NCBI GenBank assembly: GCA_903813345.2
Contig: CAIIXF020000005.1
Location: forward strand, 26,663,375-26,727,374
Source of the DNA: Owenia fusiformis
Taxonomy: Eukaryota > Annelida > Polychaeta > Sabellida > Oweniidae
Direction: 5' to 3'
Length of the DNA: 64,000 nt
Below, in pieces: positions 41,601-56,600 of this stretch. The position numbers and the translations under genes are program-made. Below the pieces are notes generated by a model. It was not told the DNA's origin and did not search any database. It saw nothing but the letters and a program-made list of their open reading frames with translations. How positions within the stretch are numbered: position 1 is the stretch's first letter; each line of letters starts with the position of its first letter.

Positions 41601-44600
41601 TTGTACCTTATACAAGTGCAAGGGCCGAAAATTATCTGCAAAAGTATGTTACAAGCCCAAACATTTGTTTATCTATAGTTTGGTTTGTTTGAGTGGAGAT
41701 AAAAATTGGATATCACATATCAGGTATATCCATAGTAGATCAAATTATACATAACAAATAAACAGAAATGTAGTACAGTATCAGATCTAACAAACAAACA
41801 GTGTCTCAGTTTTGCAATATTTTGAACTCATATCATTTCTTGTCATGTCTATTCTATAAAACACTGTATTATGCATAATTTATTTAAAGGAACCTAAAAA
41901 TAATAATGTGTTTATTTCTCTATAAATGTGATTACAACATTATTATTTTGGAGAATTTACTTTGTGGCTAATTATACAAATTGAATTTGAGATTGTAAAG
42001 AATGCATTTGTATACATGTTGCTTGCAATTTTGTCATCCCCCCTCCTATGCAATAGATCTGATTCTGCCTCTAATTCATGTAGTTATATTTCACAGTAGA
42101 TGTTGTTTCATGTTCATTTGTTTTCATCAAAACAGTGTGTCGCACATATTTATGACTGGTATAGGCAGCGATATGTTAGAGTGATGCCCTCAAAAGGAAA
42201 GTAAAAATATATTTATACAAAATCTATATATACACTGTATATGCCATGAATAAACCATGTTATATAAATCATTAAAATACATTTATGTTTCTTTTTGATG
42301 AATTGTGGACTCTTGGACTATGAATATGTATTTTGCAAAGTGCTAGGAACTTTAAAACATACCTGTATAATATCCTCGTAGAATATAGCATGTAGACGAA
42401 AATAACAGCAAAATACATTAACAGAAAGACAGGTAAGTTTATATTGAAATAGCAAAAGATTTATTTCATGAATTTAGATATTACAGTATATACAACTGTG
42501 TTTGATATAAGACTATTTAAAAATTGAGCCTGATTGACAAGATCTAATGTAATCCATGAACTCACTATTGGCTGGGTTACTTCAGTATTATTTTATGCTT
42601 GATAACTATTTTCTTTGATTAAGACATTTTATCGCATAACCTGACTCTTGACTTGATGATTGGTGATCATACATGTTCTAATTTTGTTTGGCTATGATAT
42701 TTTCATTCAAAGATAACATTTGATTTTGAGCTGTTTTTTATTCAATGATGACTAATCTTACACAAACTGACAAATAGTCACCAGGTTCTTTTTGCGCTTG
42801 CCACAAAAGAACATTTTTAACCTGGATTTTGTTCAATTTTACGGTTTTTGCTTGTGGGGTATCGGCTTCAACCAGGTGAATTGACAGTATTCAAAACTTC
42901 AAAGTTTACAATTTAGATTTCAGGTCATCTCTATCTTATCTCGAGGATATTGGCCTAAATATAAAATGGCTTCATGTTTGTCTGTAGGGCTTCTTAGAAC
43001 TCATTGTGAAATCTTCATCACACTTTTCCTGTATTTTACTGTTTTTGTTTTCTTTTAATCTTATATTTTTGCTCTTTGTATGATACATGAAATTCACTTT
43101 CATAATAAACTTTCCCCTGATATTTAGTATGACGAGCAATTTTGAAGTTTTATATTGCATTTTTCATATTTACATGTATAATACTCACCCTTATTCTTTT
43201 TGTTACACATAAAGAATTGTTTTGAATTAAGGTAATCCAATAATACATGTATCTTTTAAAAAAGAAAGAATTGACACTTTTCATTTTCCATCATTAATTA
43301 TTCTTTAAATATCATGCACTTATTCATAATGGTCACTATTTCAGAGAAATATGTTAGCTAACTGAAAACATTGAAATATTTTTTACAATTTGTTAATTAA
43401 TGAATTGAATATGTCTAGATAATTAGGTACAGCCTATCCCAGTTGATTTTTTACTTAAATCCCCTGTAGCATTCAGTAGTTTATGATGGTATTTATTAGA
43501 TCTAAACAGGTAGCATGTTATGATTTGTTGTATATTTGAATGATGGATATGTACCATTCATTAGTGTTATAGGTTTTATTAGATGTCATAGATCAAAAAT
43601 TGTACATGTAATGTAAACTCTCACTTTGACAATATTATTCCACCATAGCTTAATTGAAATGACATTCACATAAAAAAGGTTATAAGTAACCTAGTTCTGT
43701 TGAAATGACACATGTGTGGTATCAGTAACTTAGTTGAAATGACATATGTACAGGGTGATATCAGTAACTTAGTTGAAATGAGGTTCACATATATGGGGTG
43801 ATATCAGTAACTTAGTTGAAATGAGGTTCAAATATGCTGGGTGATATCACTAACTTAGTTGAAATGAGGTCCACATATACATGGTGATATCAGTAACTTA
43901 GTTGAAATGAGGTTCACATATACGGGGTGACATCAGTAACTTAGTTGAAACGAGGTTCACATATACGAGGTGATATCAGTAACCTAATTGAAATGAGGTT
44001 CACATATAGGGGGTGATATCAGTAAATTAGTTGAAATGAGGTTCACATGAACTGGGTGACATCAGTAACTTAGTTGAAATGAGGTTCACATATACGAGGT
44101 CACGGTGTATAACCCAAACGCTCCTACATGCACGACGGAGCGTTACATTTACGCGGAAACGCTCCGGAGCGAAATAAAATGGCGGCTAATGAAGATTCTA
44201 CTATGACCGTAATATTGTTTCTCTCGTTTCTCTTACATATCATATGTCATGGTGAAATATTATGTACCATTCGATGAACAATACCGTGAGCAAAGATCTT
44301 ATTTATTCAACTTTTGGTGGTAAACTGTTATTTGCTTGATCAAAGCTCCGTAGTGTAGATCGAACGAATCTGAAGATGACGATTTGACCACAAATTACGA
44401 ATTAAACTAGTATTTCTATGAAAACGTTAATCTTTCTGTTTAAGCAGTAGATCATAAACTCGTATATTCTCATTTCCTAAAATCCCAGTCCAAATCCATT
44501 ACTTGTTCTCGAGAAATCGCTTGTTTTCCTCGTAACGCTCTGTCGATTTAGACCACAATTTTAGAAACGCTCTTACCATTTTGTTTTAATATCATTTTCA

Positions 44601-47600
44601 GATTATTAGAGAAGAGTTCCGAATCGAATCTATCTCTCAAATACGTGTTGTAGTTGTTAGGCAAATTGAAACATCTGAACCTGGTGGTGCTAAACGTGCA
44701 ACTAGCTGATTAAAGCCTATACATTAGATGATGTCATGCCTACATATGTGCTAAATCATAAAACTATAGAAAAAAACGAAAAGTTATATGTGAATTAATC
44801 TTTCTTCTATTGATGCCAAGGGGTATAATAGATCTTTTCTTTCTCTTCCTGAAAAGGAAAGGCAAGCTATATATTTCCTTAACTGATCTAGACCACCGGA
44901 GCGTTTCCAATTCACTGTGTTAACCAGATCGGAGCGTTTCTTGAATATGAGAATGTCATCATTTTTAAGACTGGATTTTCGGTCATCAAATCACTATTAC
45001 GATAATGTATGGTGCGTTGAAGCATTGGAATTTGACTAAAATATACGTTGGTGCTCTAATCTTGGCTCAACTAATCACAAGTATCGACAAAAGGGGTTTT
45101 GACCGGTAGAATGACAAATGCGTTTTTGAATTTTGATAACTATACTGCTTCGTACAGCTCTTCCGAATTGCTTCAAACGTCAACAGCCAGCCACGTACAA
45201 CATGAATATCACACCCATCGAATGGTATACTCGAAATATGTAACTCATACCTCTTATTCCCATTATTGGGGAAATTGTCAGACGGCTCATCATTCCCGCC
45301 AGACAGTTTTTCTACTCCGGAGCGTTTCTTTGTTTAATTTCAGTAATGGAACGCTCCGTCGTGCATGTAGGAGCGTTTGGGTTATACACCGTGGAGGTGA
45401 TATCAGTAACCTAATTGAAATGAGGTTCACATATACAGGGTGATATCACTAACTTAGTTGAAATGAGGTTCACATATACAAGGTGATATCAATAACTTAG
45501 TTGAAATGAGGTTCACATAAACTGGGTGATATCAGTAACTTAGTTGAAATGAGGTTCACATATGCTGGGTGATATCAATAACTTAGTTGAAATGACATAT
45601 GTACAGGGTGATATCAGTAAATTAGTTGAAATGAGGTTCACATGAACTGGGTGATATCAATAACTTAGTTGAAATGAGGTTCACATATGCTGGGTGATAT
45701 CAATAACTTAGTTGAAATGACATATGTACAGGGTGATATCAGTAACTTAGTTGAAATGAGGTTCATATACTGGGTGATATCAGTAACTTAGTTGAAATGA
45801 GGTTCACATATACAGGGTGATATCAATAACTTAGTTGAAATGAGGTTCACATGAACTGGGTGATATCAATAACTTAGTTGAAATGATGTTCACATATACT
45901 GGGTGATATCAATAACTTAGTTAAAATGAGGTTCACATATGCTGGGTGATATCAATAACTTAGTTGAAATGAGGTTCACATGTACTGGGTGATATCAGTA
46001 ACTTAGTTGAAATGAGGTTCATATATACTGGGTGATATCAGTAACTTAGTTGAAATGAGGTTCACATATACAGGGTGATATCAATAACTTAGTTGAAATG
46101 AGGTTCACATGAACTGGGTGATATCAATAACTTAGTTGAAATGATGTTCACATATACTGGGTGATATTAATAACTTAGTTGAAATGAGGTTCACATATGC
46201 TGGGTGATATCAATAACTTAGTTGAAATGAGGTTCACATGTACTGGGTGATATCAGTAACTTAGTTGAAATGAGGTTCATATATACTGGGTGATATCAGT
46301 AACTTAGTTGAAATGAGGTTCACATATACAGGGTGATATCAGTAACTTAGTTGAAATGAGGTTCACATATACAAGGTGATATCATTAGCTTAGTTGAAAT
46401 GAGGTTCACATGTACAGGGTGATATCATTAGCTTAGTTGAAATGAGGTTCACATATACAAGGTGATATCAATAACTTAGTTGAAATGAGGTTCATATATA
46501 CAGGGTGATATCAGTAACTTAGTTGAAATGAGGTTCACATATACAGGGCGATATCAGTAAGTTAGTTGAAATGGGGCTCACATATACAGGGTGATATCAG
46601 TAACTTAGTTGAAATGAGGTTCACATATACAGGGTGATATCAGTAGCTTAGTTGAAATGACATTCATAAATGAATCTGATACCAGTATCACATGATTTTT
46701 CTTGAAATCATTTTACCTTATTGCCATACAAAATACTAGAGGAATAGTGCATATTCAGTTATTGTGTTTGAAAATACTACTACTCAGGAAGTATACAAGT
46801 GATCTACTCTTGATCATATTACATCGCATCAAGTTTGAGAGCTTATTTGACATTCTATTAATTCATGTTATCTTTGAATGACATTTTCAAGGACAGATGT
46901 TAAAGTAATGTTACTTCTTCCTGACTCTCACCAGGAAAGGTTGAGAGTGTGATGGAAAGGGTTTAAGTAAAGTGGTACTATTTATCTTCTACATTTTACA
47001 GGATATAATTGTGAACATTGTGACAAGTTCACATGGCTAGTCAATGGTTTGTGGCTAGAGCCTAAAAGACTCACAAAAGCATGGCATGTGACATGTATGC
47101 ACATGGCTGCCTGATTCATATTTTTCAATGATTGATAAAATATCTTTTTGATGTTGTTTTTATCTCCAAGTTGAATTTTAAAAAATTTGAAAAGTAGTTT
47201 GAAAAATACTAACAACCCTCTATTTTTATCGGATCTATAAGATAAAAATATCATCCACTGGTTTTGAATTATTTTTGTTTCCTCACTTAATATATTATTA
47301 TCTACTTGTGGATAAAAACCATATACATGTACCATACCGTGTACACGTACCATGTGATAAATGAAATGAGATATTTAGACAATTAAAAAAATCATCAATA
47401 CCTATTACTGCAGGGCATCAAATTAAACACATACATAATCATATAATTACTTTCCCATCTATTTCATATTTGCCATCCATATTGAAGTAAAACAATTTTT
47501 ATTTAACTTGATCAAAATCCGCAATGAGGATGTACATGTTCGAACACACATTAAGATTTCTTAAAGGTAACAGAAGTTAATAACAGAAGTTACTAAAACG

Positions 47601-50600
47601 CTATGTGACGCATAAATCTAAACAATACAAGAATACAAAACATGTACTTCTAAATCTAATTGAAGGCTCTACTGTGAACTGAGTTACAGCAATTGTGTGG
47701 TTTATAACAAGGAAGACATGAAATCCAGATGACTTTGCACTAGTATTAAACCACAGAAACATAAAACAGCTAGCTGCGAGTGATGACTCATCGTCATTAA
47801 AGAACTTCTATTTACTAACAACTCGTTATTGTGTTAAAAGATTTAAAAAGATATTCAGAAATATTTATTTCCTCATCATGTGGAGCAATGGGAAGACATA
47901 TACTCTGGGAAGATTTAATTATTTAGAAGGAATATGTCCAGAGGATGAAATGAGGACCATGACAGTGTCTAGGCTACCCTACTCTAAGCTTAGGTACTCA
48001 ATGCATCTCCTGGAACTTTAAATACACCTCGTGGAACTTTTAATGCATCTGCCCTATGGTCTTATGGCTCAGAATACTTTTAGAATTGAATTCTACTAAT
48101 TGCACACATTGAATTAAGTCAAAAAAGAAGTTGTGCCAAATGTCCAAAACCAGATAGAAATAGCATTGTTGATATTGGATATCTTTTCTAGCTAATAAGA
48201 TAAAATTATAAAAGTCTATCATAATTTGAAAAATAAACATTCACTTCACCTTTTTCATTATATAATTTTTGTATGTTCTAGGGAATCTGGAGAAAAGCCC
48301 AAGCCAGCGTTACCCAAAAAACCACCAGTTGCTCATGTGAAGCCATTTACAGCAAGAAATGTGGAATCCCCACCAGTGATTGCAGTCAAACCCCTTAAAG
48401 ACCCACCAGCCACCAATTCACATCAGGAACAAGAAGGATTTGCTGCTAAAGATGATGGTAGGCTACTAATATACTTAATTGCATGTGTATCAATTCATAG
48501 CACATGGATAAATAGTAGGTTTATGAAAAATAATAATTTTATTAAAAGAAACTGCATGGCTTAGTTTTACTAATATGTTAAAATTTACTTGGTTATGGAT
48601 AATGTCTAATGTAGCATTTATTTTATTTTTAGATATATCGACAAAAACAATGATATTAAAGATAAATGTAAAATTTTTAATTTTAACAAACATTTAACGA
48701 ACATATTTAAAACTCTTCCTTCTGTTGCTTTTTCTTTGCAATGTTGGTTTAGATTTTGGGATGTCCAAGCTTGCTAAAATGTTGGTGTTGGGTAAAAAAA
48801 AAGTATTAGTCAAACTCAGTCCACCAAAAACTGACAATTTTAAATTTGGCTCATGGGCATAAGACATATGCATGGTTTTTACTGGCTCGATCTATTATTT
48901 GTTGTTTATTTTTGTTTATTTTTCTAAAATCTCATTGTAATGCTTTAGTCTTGCTTTTTTGTTGCATGGCAATTTATTTTACCATAATTTTACTGCTCAT
49001 CAAATTTATTTGCTTCTAATAGAATATGTTAAATATCCCAAAGTCTAGTCCTGTCTCTCAATGGAGGGTTTTCTCAGATCCCAAGCTCATTGAAGATATA
49101 AACACTGGGGCATCTGGGAACAGATCCTCCCTTGTCCTGTGAAGTGATCATTTTTATTGCGAAATTCAACCTAAGGCAAAACAAGAGAACCACAATGAAT
49201 ATAATGTATGTCACGCAGACATGGATAATGAAGTCATGATTGTGGGATTGGCTCTTTTATTTAAACTAATCCTTAGGGCTTGAAATCAAAGTTGCATACG
49301 CATGTAGCTTGTCACATGACTGAAAATGAAAATTGACTGTTTTCGAAATTATGTAAAGTGGTATTTTGTATCCGTTTTTAATTATCACCTAAGGTTGAAA
49401 TTCTCAAGAAATTCTATGTTCATTCCAAACCTTGTCCTACATTGAATCCTCCTTTCTTTAGCACCACCCCCAGGCAAGTCCCCACCCCCCAGACCCAGGG
49501 TACCTCCAAACGTCTGCTGGGGTCCACCGAAAGTCACCAAGAAGATTATGCTACAGAGCATGAGCCACAATCTCCGACCAAGAGCAGGTTCAAGCGACAA
49601 CTTTGACTTAAACACCACAAATAGTGATGTCACAATAGAAGGTGCAGAAAAGAGAAGTTACAGCACATCTTCAGTAGAAAGTGAGTCACATATTGATCAG
49701 TTATTGGACAAGCCCTCTGAGATTGAGGAAAAACATGGAGAAGAGGATTTTGAAAGTTATAGCCCTCAAGTATATGACAGTGATGAGATTAATAGAACAA
49801 GTAAAACTGGTTCAAAACCTAAGCCTCAACCTCGAAAACGATCTTTGATTAATAAGCATTTGGATAAAACTCATGATTTTTCCTCAGTTCCACCTTTGCC
49901 TGTAAAAGAGATAAAATCATTCCGGATTCACCAAGATGGTTTAGTTAGGGAGGCTTCGTCTATAAGGAGTCGTCATGGATTATTTGCATCACCTTCATGT
50001 GAGTCTGATTCCAGTCTTTCTCCAAGAAGTTCTGAGGGGTCTCCAACAAGACCCCCTAGACTAAAGAAAACTCAATCCAAAATCAATAAAGAGGCTAAGC
50101 AAAGATTTTTGGCAAGACAGTCATTGGAAAAAGAAGATGAAACTAATGTTGAAAACATAAATGGCGCTATTGATCATAATAATGAGACACCGGACAGAGT
50201 GAAAAATTCTAAAAATATAAATGATGGATATGAAAAAAGAAATGATGCGGCTAAACATGAAGCTGGTTCTTCATTGAGACGAAGTCGATCTTTGGAACAT
50301 TTACATGCAGTAGAAATTGAACAATCAAATGGAAAGATAGAATTAACTCCTACAAAGAAACCCCCTCTACCCTTACCAAGAAAGGTGACTCCAGAGCCAC
50401 CCCCTAGGCGTAGGAGTCGTAGGTTTACTATAGAAAATGTGTACAATCCCAGTCAGAAAATTCCAATACATTCAAATGTTGGTAAAACACTTAGCGTTGA
50501 TAGTGCTAATAGGACAATAAATGTAGGTGTTGCACCCGAGGAGCCAGAAACTAAGATGGAGGTTACAAATAACAATGATATCATGGCTAAAACATTTAAT

Positions 50601-53600
50601 TCAGATATTGAAACACCTAAGAAAATGCCTCCAAAACCAAAACCAAGGCGTTCAAAGTCATTAGAAAATTTATTTGAGTCTTGCTCGTTTGAAGAAGATC
50701 AATCAATTGAAATGTCTCCGATATCACGGAAAAATCGGTCCCAATCTGTTGACAGATATTTAGGGGATGCACCAGTATTTGTGGCACCTCCACCACCTCC
50801 TTTGTCAGAGTTAAGAGAACCCTCTGAAACTACAAACCAAAATAATAAATCCACAGAACCTGCAAGAAATGTTGCCCATGTACGACTCTCGGGAGGGGAT
50901 GTGTTCTTTTCAAAGGGATCTGTTGATAGTTTGGGATCTGGGAAATCTGGGGCTGGTACTGATCATTCAGAGGATGAAACTGTCAAGATGGAATTGAGAA
51001 TTACCCACAGTCCCTCCCCCAAACGTGTCCCTCTTAGACCTGCCCCACCACCCCCATCTGCTAAGTATATCAATAGAGACAAAGAGTATGACGCTTCGGG
51101 ATATTTACAGCCTATTGTGCATGATGATTTATCAGTCAACACTAAAAATGGCACTTATTCCTATGCAGATGTGCCACGTGAAGATGATGATGATGTGTTT
51201 CACCCAAGATCCCGGAGCCTCTCTTTGGATAGCATACAAAGTAAAGGGAGTCATATATATGAAAGTGTTGGTTCTAAAGGAAGCACTCTCACACGCTCTA
51301 ATGAAGGACTGACTGAAGTTGAAGGGTCCTCCTCTAAACACAATACCCTCACTAGAAATAAATCCTATGATCTTGCACTTGATGATGACACATATAGCTC
51401 AATACAAATTGCTACTAGCTCAGATGATGAATCTTCTGCTTATGTAAATCAAAATGTACCAAGTCCAGCTAGAATACCGCCTAATCCACCTCCCCGTAAT
51501 AGGCTGCCAAAAGACAGACTTGAGGCAGGCCTTAGTTGCTTGCTAGATACTCCGGAGCCTTTAAGTGCAGTTAAATCAAACACTATGAAATCAGATAAAT
51601 CTGACGATTATATATATCCAGAGAACTTCAATCCTGAAACAGACTCAGATGATGATAACGTATATTCTCCAGTAGACTTTTCAAAGATCAATTCAGCCGT
51701 TTCATCTCCCTCATCACAGCGCCCTCTATCACAATGCAGCTCAACCAGCTCTGGGAGTACCAGTACGTACTTTGATATGTCTAATATCAGTAATATCAGC
51801 CACAATACAAGTAATGCATCTAGTATGATGTCTGAAATGGCACCACATCATTCTGATACGGACACTGACACCGATGAGCCAAATGAAGAAGTAAGTAAAA
51901 ATCTTTTGTTGCATAATCTGAATATTTTTATCACATTGAATAAAGTTCTACCACTGAATTCATGATAGGGCTTCTTGCCCATCATGGGTTTAGGTTCATT
52001 ACTGTAATACTACAGTACCTAGTTATTTGTATCATGTTATGTTCAAAATGCTGAGTGATTTGAGAAAATATGTTTTGTTTGGTGTGATTCGCAATTCTGA
52101 GGAGTTGCTGTTTTTCTATACTAATTAAGTATTAGTAGATGAATATAAAATGATAGAATATCTGTTGATTCCATAAAGAATTTGTCTAGAAAGAAAAAAT
52201 CCCCAAATGTGGGCTATGTAAAATTATATTTAGCTGCAATTTATCAATTCTCTTTCTTTCCAATTCTGGTTTATTGATCCTTTGTGGCATACTGAAAAAC
52301 AGAAAATAAAAGCATTCTTATGCCTGGGGTTATTTCTACAAAATATGAAGTAAATATTCCTACAATGTAAAATATCTTTGAAACCTTTAAGTAGATTGAC
52401 CATGAAAATTATTCTGTTTCAGATCAACAAGGAGAAAAGAGAAAAGAAGATTAAGAATATTGCAACGGAAATTATGTCATCCGAGAAAGTCTTTGTTGAT
52501 GTCCTGCATTTAATAAATATTGTGAGTACACATCTAAGTACATAGATAAATGGCTGAGATGTACAAAAGACAAATTCATGCAGATACAGGGTGTTCCAGA
52601 ACTTACGAGAATTTTTGAGGGAGATATAAAGCATGGGTGATTTTTCTTCAAATTTGGAACATTTATGAAACCTACATTGAGAAATGAATATCAAAGAATT
52701 CTCATGAGCTCCTGGACATCCTGTATCTGAATTTGAGAACAATTTAAAAATTTCTTATCATATTCATATGTACAGTAATTCAAAGTCAAGTCAATCTCAC
52801 CAATAAACAACCTTCTTGATCTGCAAAAATGGGCATTTGTTTTTAAAGATATTAATAGTTGCAGAATTCATCATTTCAACTTGCAAAAAATTGGAAGAAG
52901 AGAAATATGAAGGGACAATGATATGAATAACAAGTAGTGTCATATAGTCTCATAGCAAATGTTTATATGTACAAATGTACTTCTAGGACTTTCGCAGGGC
53001 TGTAGCTGATGGCTGCTCAGAATTTGACCAGGAGATTATACCTAGCAGTATGCTGAATCAGATACTCAACAACCTTCCTTCTCTTTACAATTTCAACAAG
53101 ACCCTCTCTCTTGATCTCAATAGCCGCATTGATAAATGGTATGTACAGATGTTAAATGTTTTGTTTTAAGTGTTGTTTTCCCACTGCAAGTGGTGACATA
53201 TTGTTGTAGTCTCCAACTTTTTTGTTGATGTTGTATGACATACATTTTACATTTGGTGTCCAGCGTTCAGTCTGTAACAAATGGGAGGCGAGATGGTGAC
53301 ATTATGCATATTAATGCCTTGTATCAATTTATTATTGATTAGGAGCAACAAACACTAGAGAATTTAGAGTAAATGTTTATGGATGTTGCAATTTTACAGT
53401 ATGCCTTTGCTCATATTCCATGTATGCCTATTGTCTAAACAGTTGGGCTTCATTTTTAATAAAATTAGGATTGTACACTCTATCCTCTAGCTACCAATTT
53501 AAACAAGAACATTTCAGTTTTTAGAAAGACTTAAAAATATACATGGAAAAATAAAAGTAGAGCTGTAAATCAAATCTGAAATAGAAAAAGAGGAAGTGAA

Positions 53601-56600
53601 TACTGGTATTGCATTTCTTTCACAGAAGATAGAATTGTTTAAAATAAACTGTCTCGTAAATGGAATTATGAGTCAATGAATTTGTATACTATATCTAGTA
53701 GGTTTTATTGACCTGGTTGCAAAGGAGAATTTATTTCATAATGCTTCTCATCCTCCTAAGCAGGTGTCCAGAATTCGTACCTCCTTCCCCCTGCTATAAC
53801 CAATTTGGAAGCGCCCGATTAAACTGAATTACGTGATCTAATTATGCGCAATGACTTATGCATGATTTCTGTTGCAGTGTTGCGACAGCCAATCAGATTG
53901 CGAGTTCTTAATCGGGGAAATGCTAACTGCTTATTGCAGGGGGTAAAAAGAAAGAATATATTCTGGATTTTGAAGCCCTGTGATCGGAGGATGAATGCCT
54001 CTTCGTCTATTGAAATATGATTCTTACTTTACATTAACAGGGAAAGCAATCCAAAGGTAGCTGATATATTTGTGACGATGGGCCCATTCCTGAAACTTTA
54101 TACCTCTTATATTCGAGACTATGAGAAGACAACAACATTACTGGAGACTACGAAAGAAACTTATCCACATTTTGCAACAGTAGTGAAAAACTTTGAGGTA
54201 AGTCCATCAGTTGTGTGGGTTGAAAGAAACAGATATGTTAATGCTATGTTAAATCTACAGCAATTTTTACACAAGTAACGATTTATGCAGTCTCGGAGAT
54301 ACTGAACTGTATTATAATAATTAAAACATTATTTTTGATCTGACCATAAATCTGCATGTTTATAAATTATTGCATGATATTTTCATGGTATCCCTTATTA
54401 TGTTTTTTTAGTTCAGCCCTTAATGTCCTCATCCTAATTCTTGTATTTTTGTCAAGTTCTTAATGTGCTATTTTAGCCCAACCCTAAATGTGCTCATCCT
54501 TATTCTTGTATTTTTTGTCAAGCCCTAAATGTACTCACCCTAATATGTTATTTTTTCATGTGTTGACTGAAATTCTTGTTATTTTTAGTCAAGCCCTAAA
54601 TGTGCTCACCTGGCTATAAATCATTATATGCTGAAGCCAATTCAGAGGATACCACAGTACAAGCTCCTACTTAGTGACTACCTGAAACACTTACCAGAGG
54701 ACCATCCTGATTATGATGATACTATAAGTGAGTCCATGTACAGTACAAATGTATTTATCAGAGGACCATCGTGTCATCATCATCTTGCTTCATTGCAAGA
54801 CAAATTGTCATCGAAATATTCAGTTCAAATTTAATCAAAATCAAAATGGCAACTACTGAGTAATATCATTGTGAAATCTTTTACATGAAATAAATTGTAC
54901 ATAATTGTAAATATTAATTTTAAATGATTGACAATAATTGTAGTTTCGAAGGGAATTTAAATTCAGAATTTCAATAGTACATGTACATGTTTCATAATTT
55001 GTATGTTCCAGAAGCCTTAGAGATTGTCACTGAAGTAGCTAATCATGCAAATGATGGGATGAAACAAGGGGTAAGTAAGACTTATATCCCCTTAGTAAGA
55101 CCTAATGTATTATATGAGCTATCAAGACTTAGAGTATATACTTTATTTAGCATGGTGTTTTTAAAGGGAATGAGTTCAAAGAACAGTCATTCTTGGTAGG
55201 ATCTTGAGTCTAAATGTACAATGTCTTACTTCAAGTCTCTGAACCTCCTCCCCCCCCCCCCCCTTTATTTACTTCACCACAATTTGAATGAAAGGTGTCT
55301 CGTAGAGGGGTAAGAAGGGCTTGAATCTAGGCCATGTACTATGTTATTTTTGTGTCTGTGTTAGGCCTTCATTGTGAAGTAAAGACAGCATACATGATCA
55401 ATATGGAATTTAAGTTGAGGTTATAGCCTGTCAGCTGGCCATGTACTAAACCTTAAGTTGTCCATTGCAGGAGCATTTCCAAAAGTTACTAGAGATCCAG
55501 AATAGCATAGAGGGCCAGTTTGAGGTGATCAAACCAGGCAGGCTACTTATAAAGCAGGGTGTTTTGCTCAAACTATCAAGGAAGGAGATGCAACAGAGGA
55601 ATTTCTTTCTGGTGCGTAGCATAATTTACATTGAAGTCCATATGTCTTGTTTTGCTGGTTCAACTTGAAGTGATGATTTAAAATAAGAAATCCTCAAGTG
55701 ACACATATATAGAAAACACATATAGTATTTGTTTGTCACATTATATTCTCTTTAAATTAGATTGTGTAAATTAGAGACCACATCACAGGGGTAATGAGGG
55801 TTTGTACAAAGGGTTCAAATAAGACAAGCTTAGCAGTTTGGCTTGCAATGATGTTTTATATGATCCTGAGTTTAGTAAGTTTAGTTTATTGTTCTTTTCA
55901 TTATTTCTTTCATAAAATGAATTACAGCAGGACACAAAGCATATATTGTAGTAAATCCTTATAACTTTATTGGGTGATATTTTATGATTATGATAAACCA
56001 ATGTATTTATTTAAAGAAAACACAGAATGAACTCCTGTGCTAAGGGCTGATGTGAAAAAGTCAGTCCAACTCAGTGGGGATCGAACCCAAACCCCTCGCT
56101 TACAAGGCAATTGCTCTACCACTGAGCTATGGAACCGACTGGCTTTTTCACATCAACATTGCATATATAACATTGCAGCCATGTCTTACATGCCCAGTTT
56201 CCTGGACCCCATATAAGTTACCTGTCTTTTCAGGTTGTCAATCATTCTATTCATGATGTCACGAGGTTCAGTTATAAATCCTTATAACTTTATTTGATGA
56301 TATTTTGTGATTATGATAAACCAATGTATTTAAAACACTTCCAGACAACCTTGATATAAAAACATCGCATGATTTAACCAAGACAGTTGGGAAAAATCAG
56401 CCACTTTATATTTGAAAATCATGTATGCTGTTTTTAACCCATGGCTCCTAATTTCAGTTCAATGATGTTCTTCTATACACAACTCCTCTGACTATGGGCT
56501 ACAAGTTAAACCATGTGCTTCCACTGACTGGAATGAAGGTTAGCAAACCAGCCCAGGAAGACTTCGCCAATGAGTTCAGCATCTACAGCACACAGCGATC

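Noticed and set aside
45099-45443. 114-codon frame in the CACGGTG transposon as a transposase
   Set aside because: Runs through the right TIR into the satellite; no DDE-type motif or known domain.
46982-47353. 123-codon minus-strand frame in FGD6 intron 2
   Set aside because: Low-complexity, no family motif, no splice or codon-usage support.
52419-52742. 107-codon minus-strand frame
   Set aside because: Overlaps FGD6 exon 5 and a MITE in antisense; no recognisable domain.
56067-56137. Functional tRNA-Thr gene on minus strand
   Set aside because: Anticodon arm and boxes are good, but the acceptor stem is not convincing and it is embedded in the same dispersed repeat inside an FGD6 intron.
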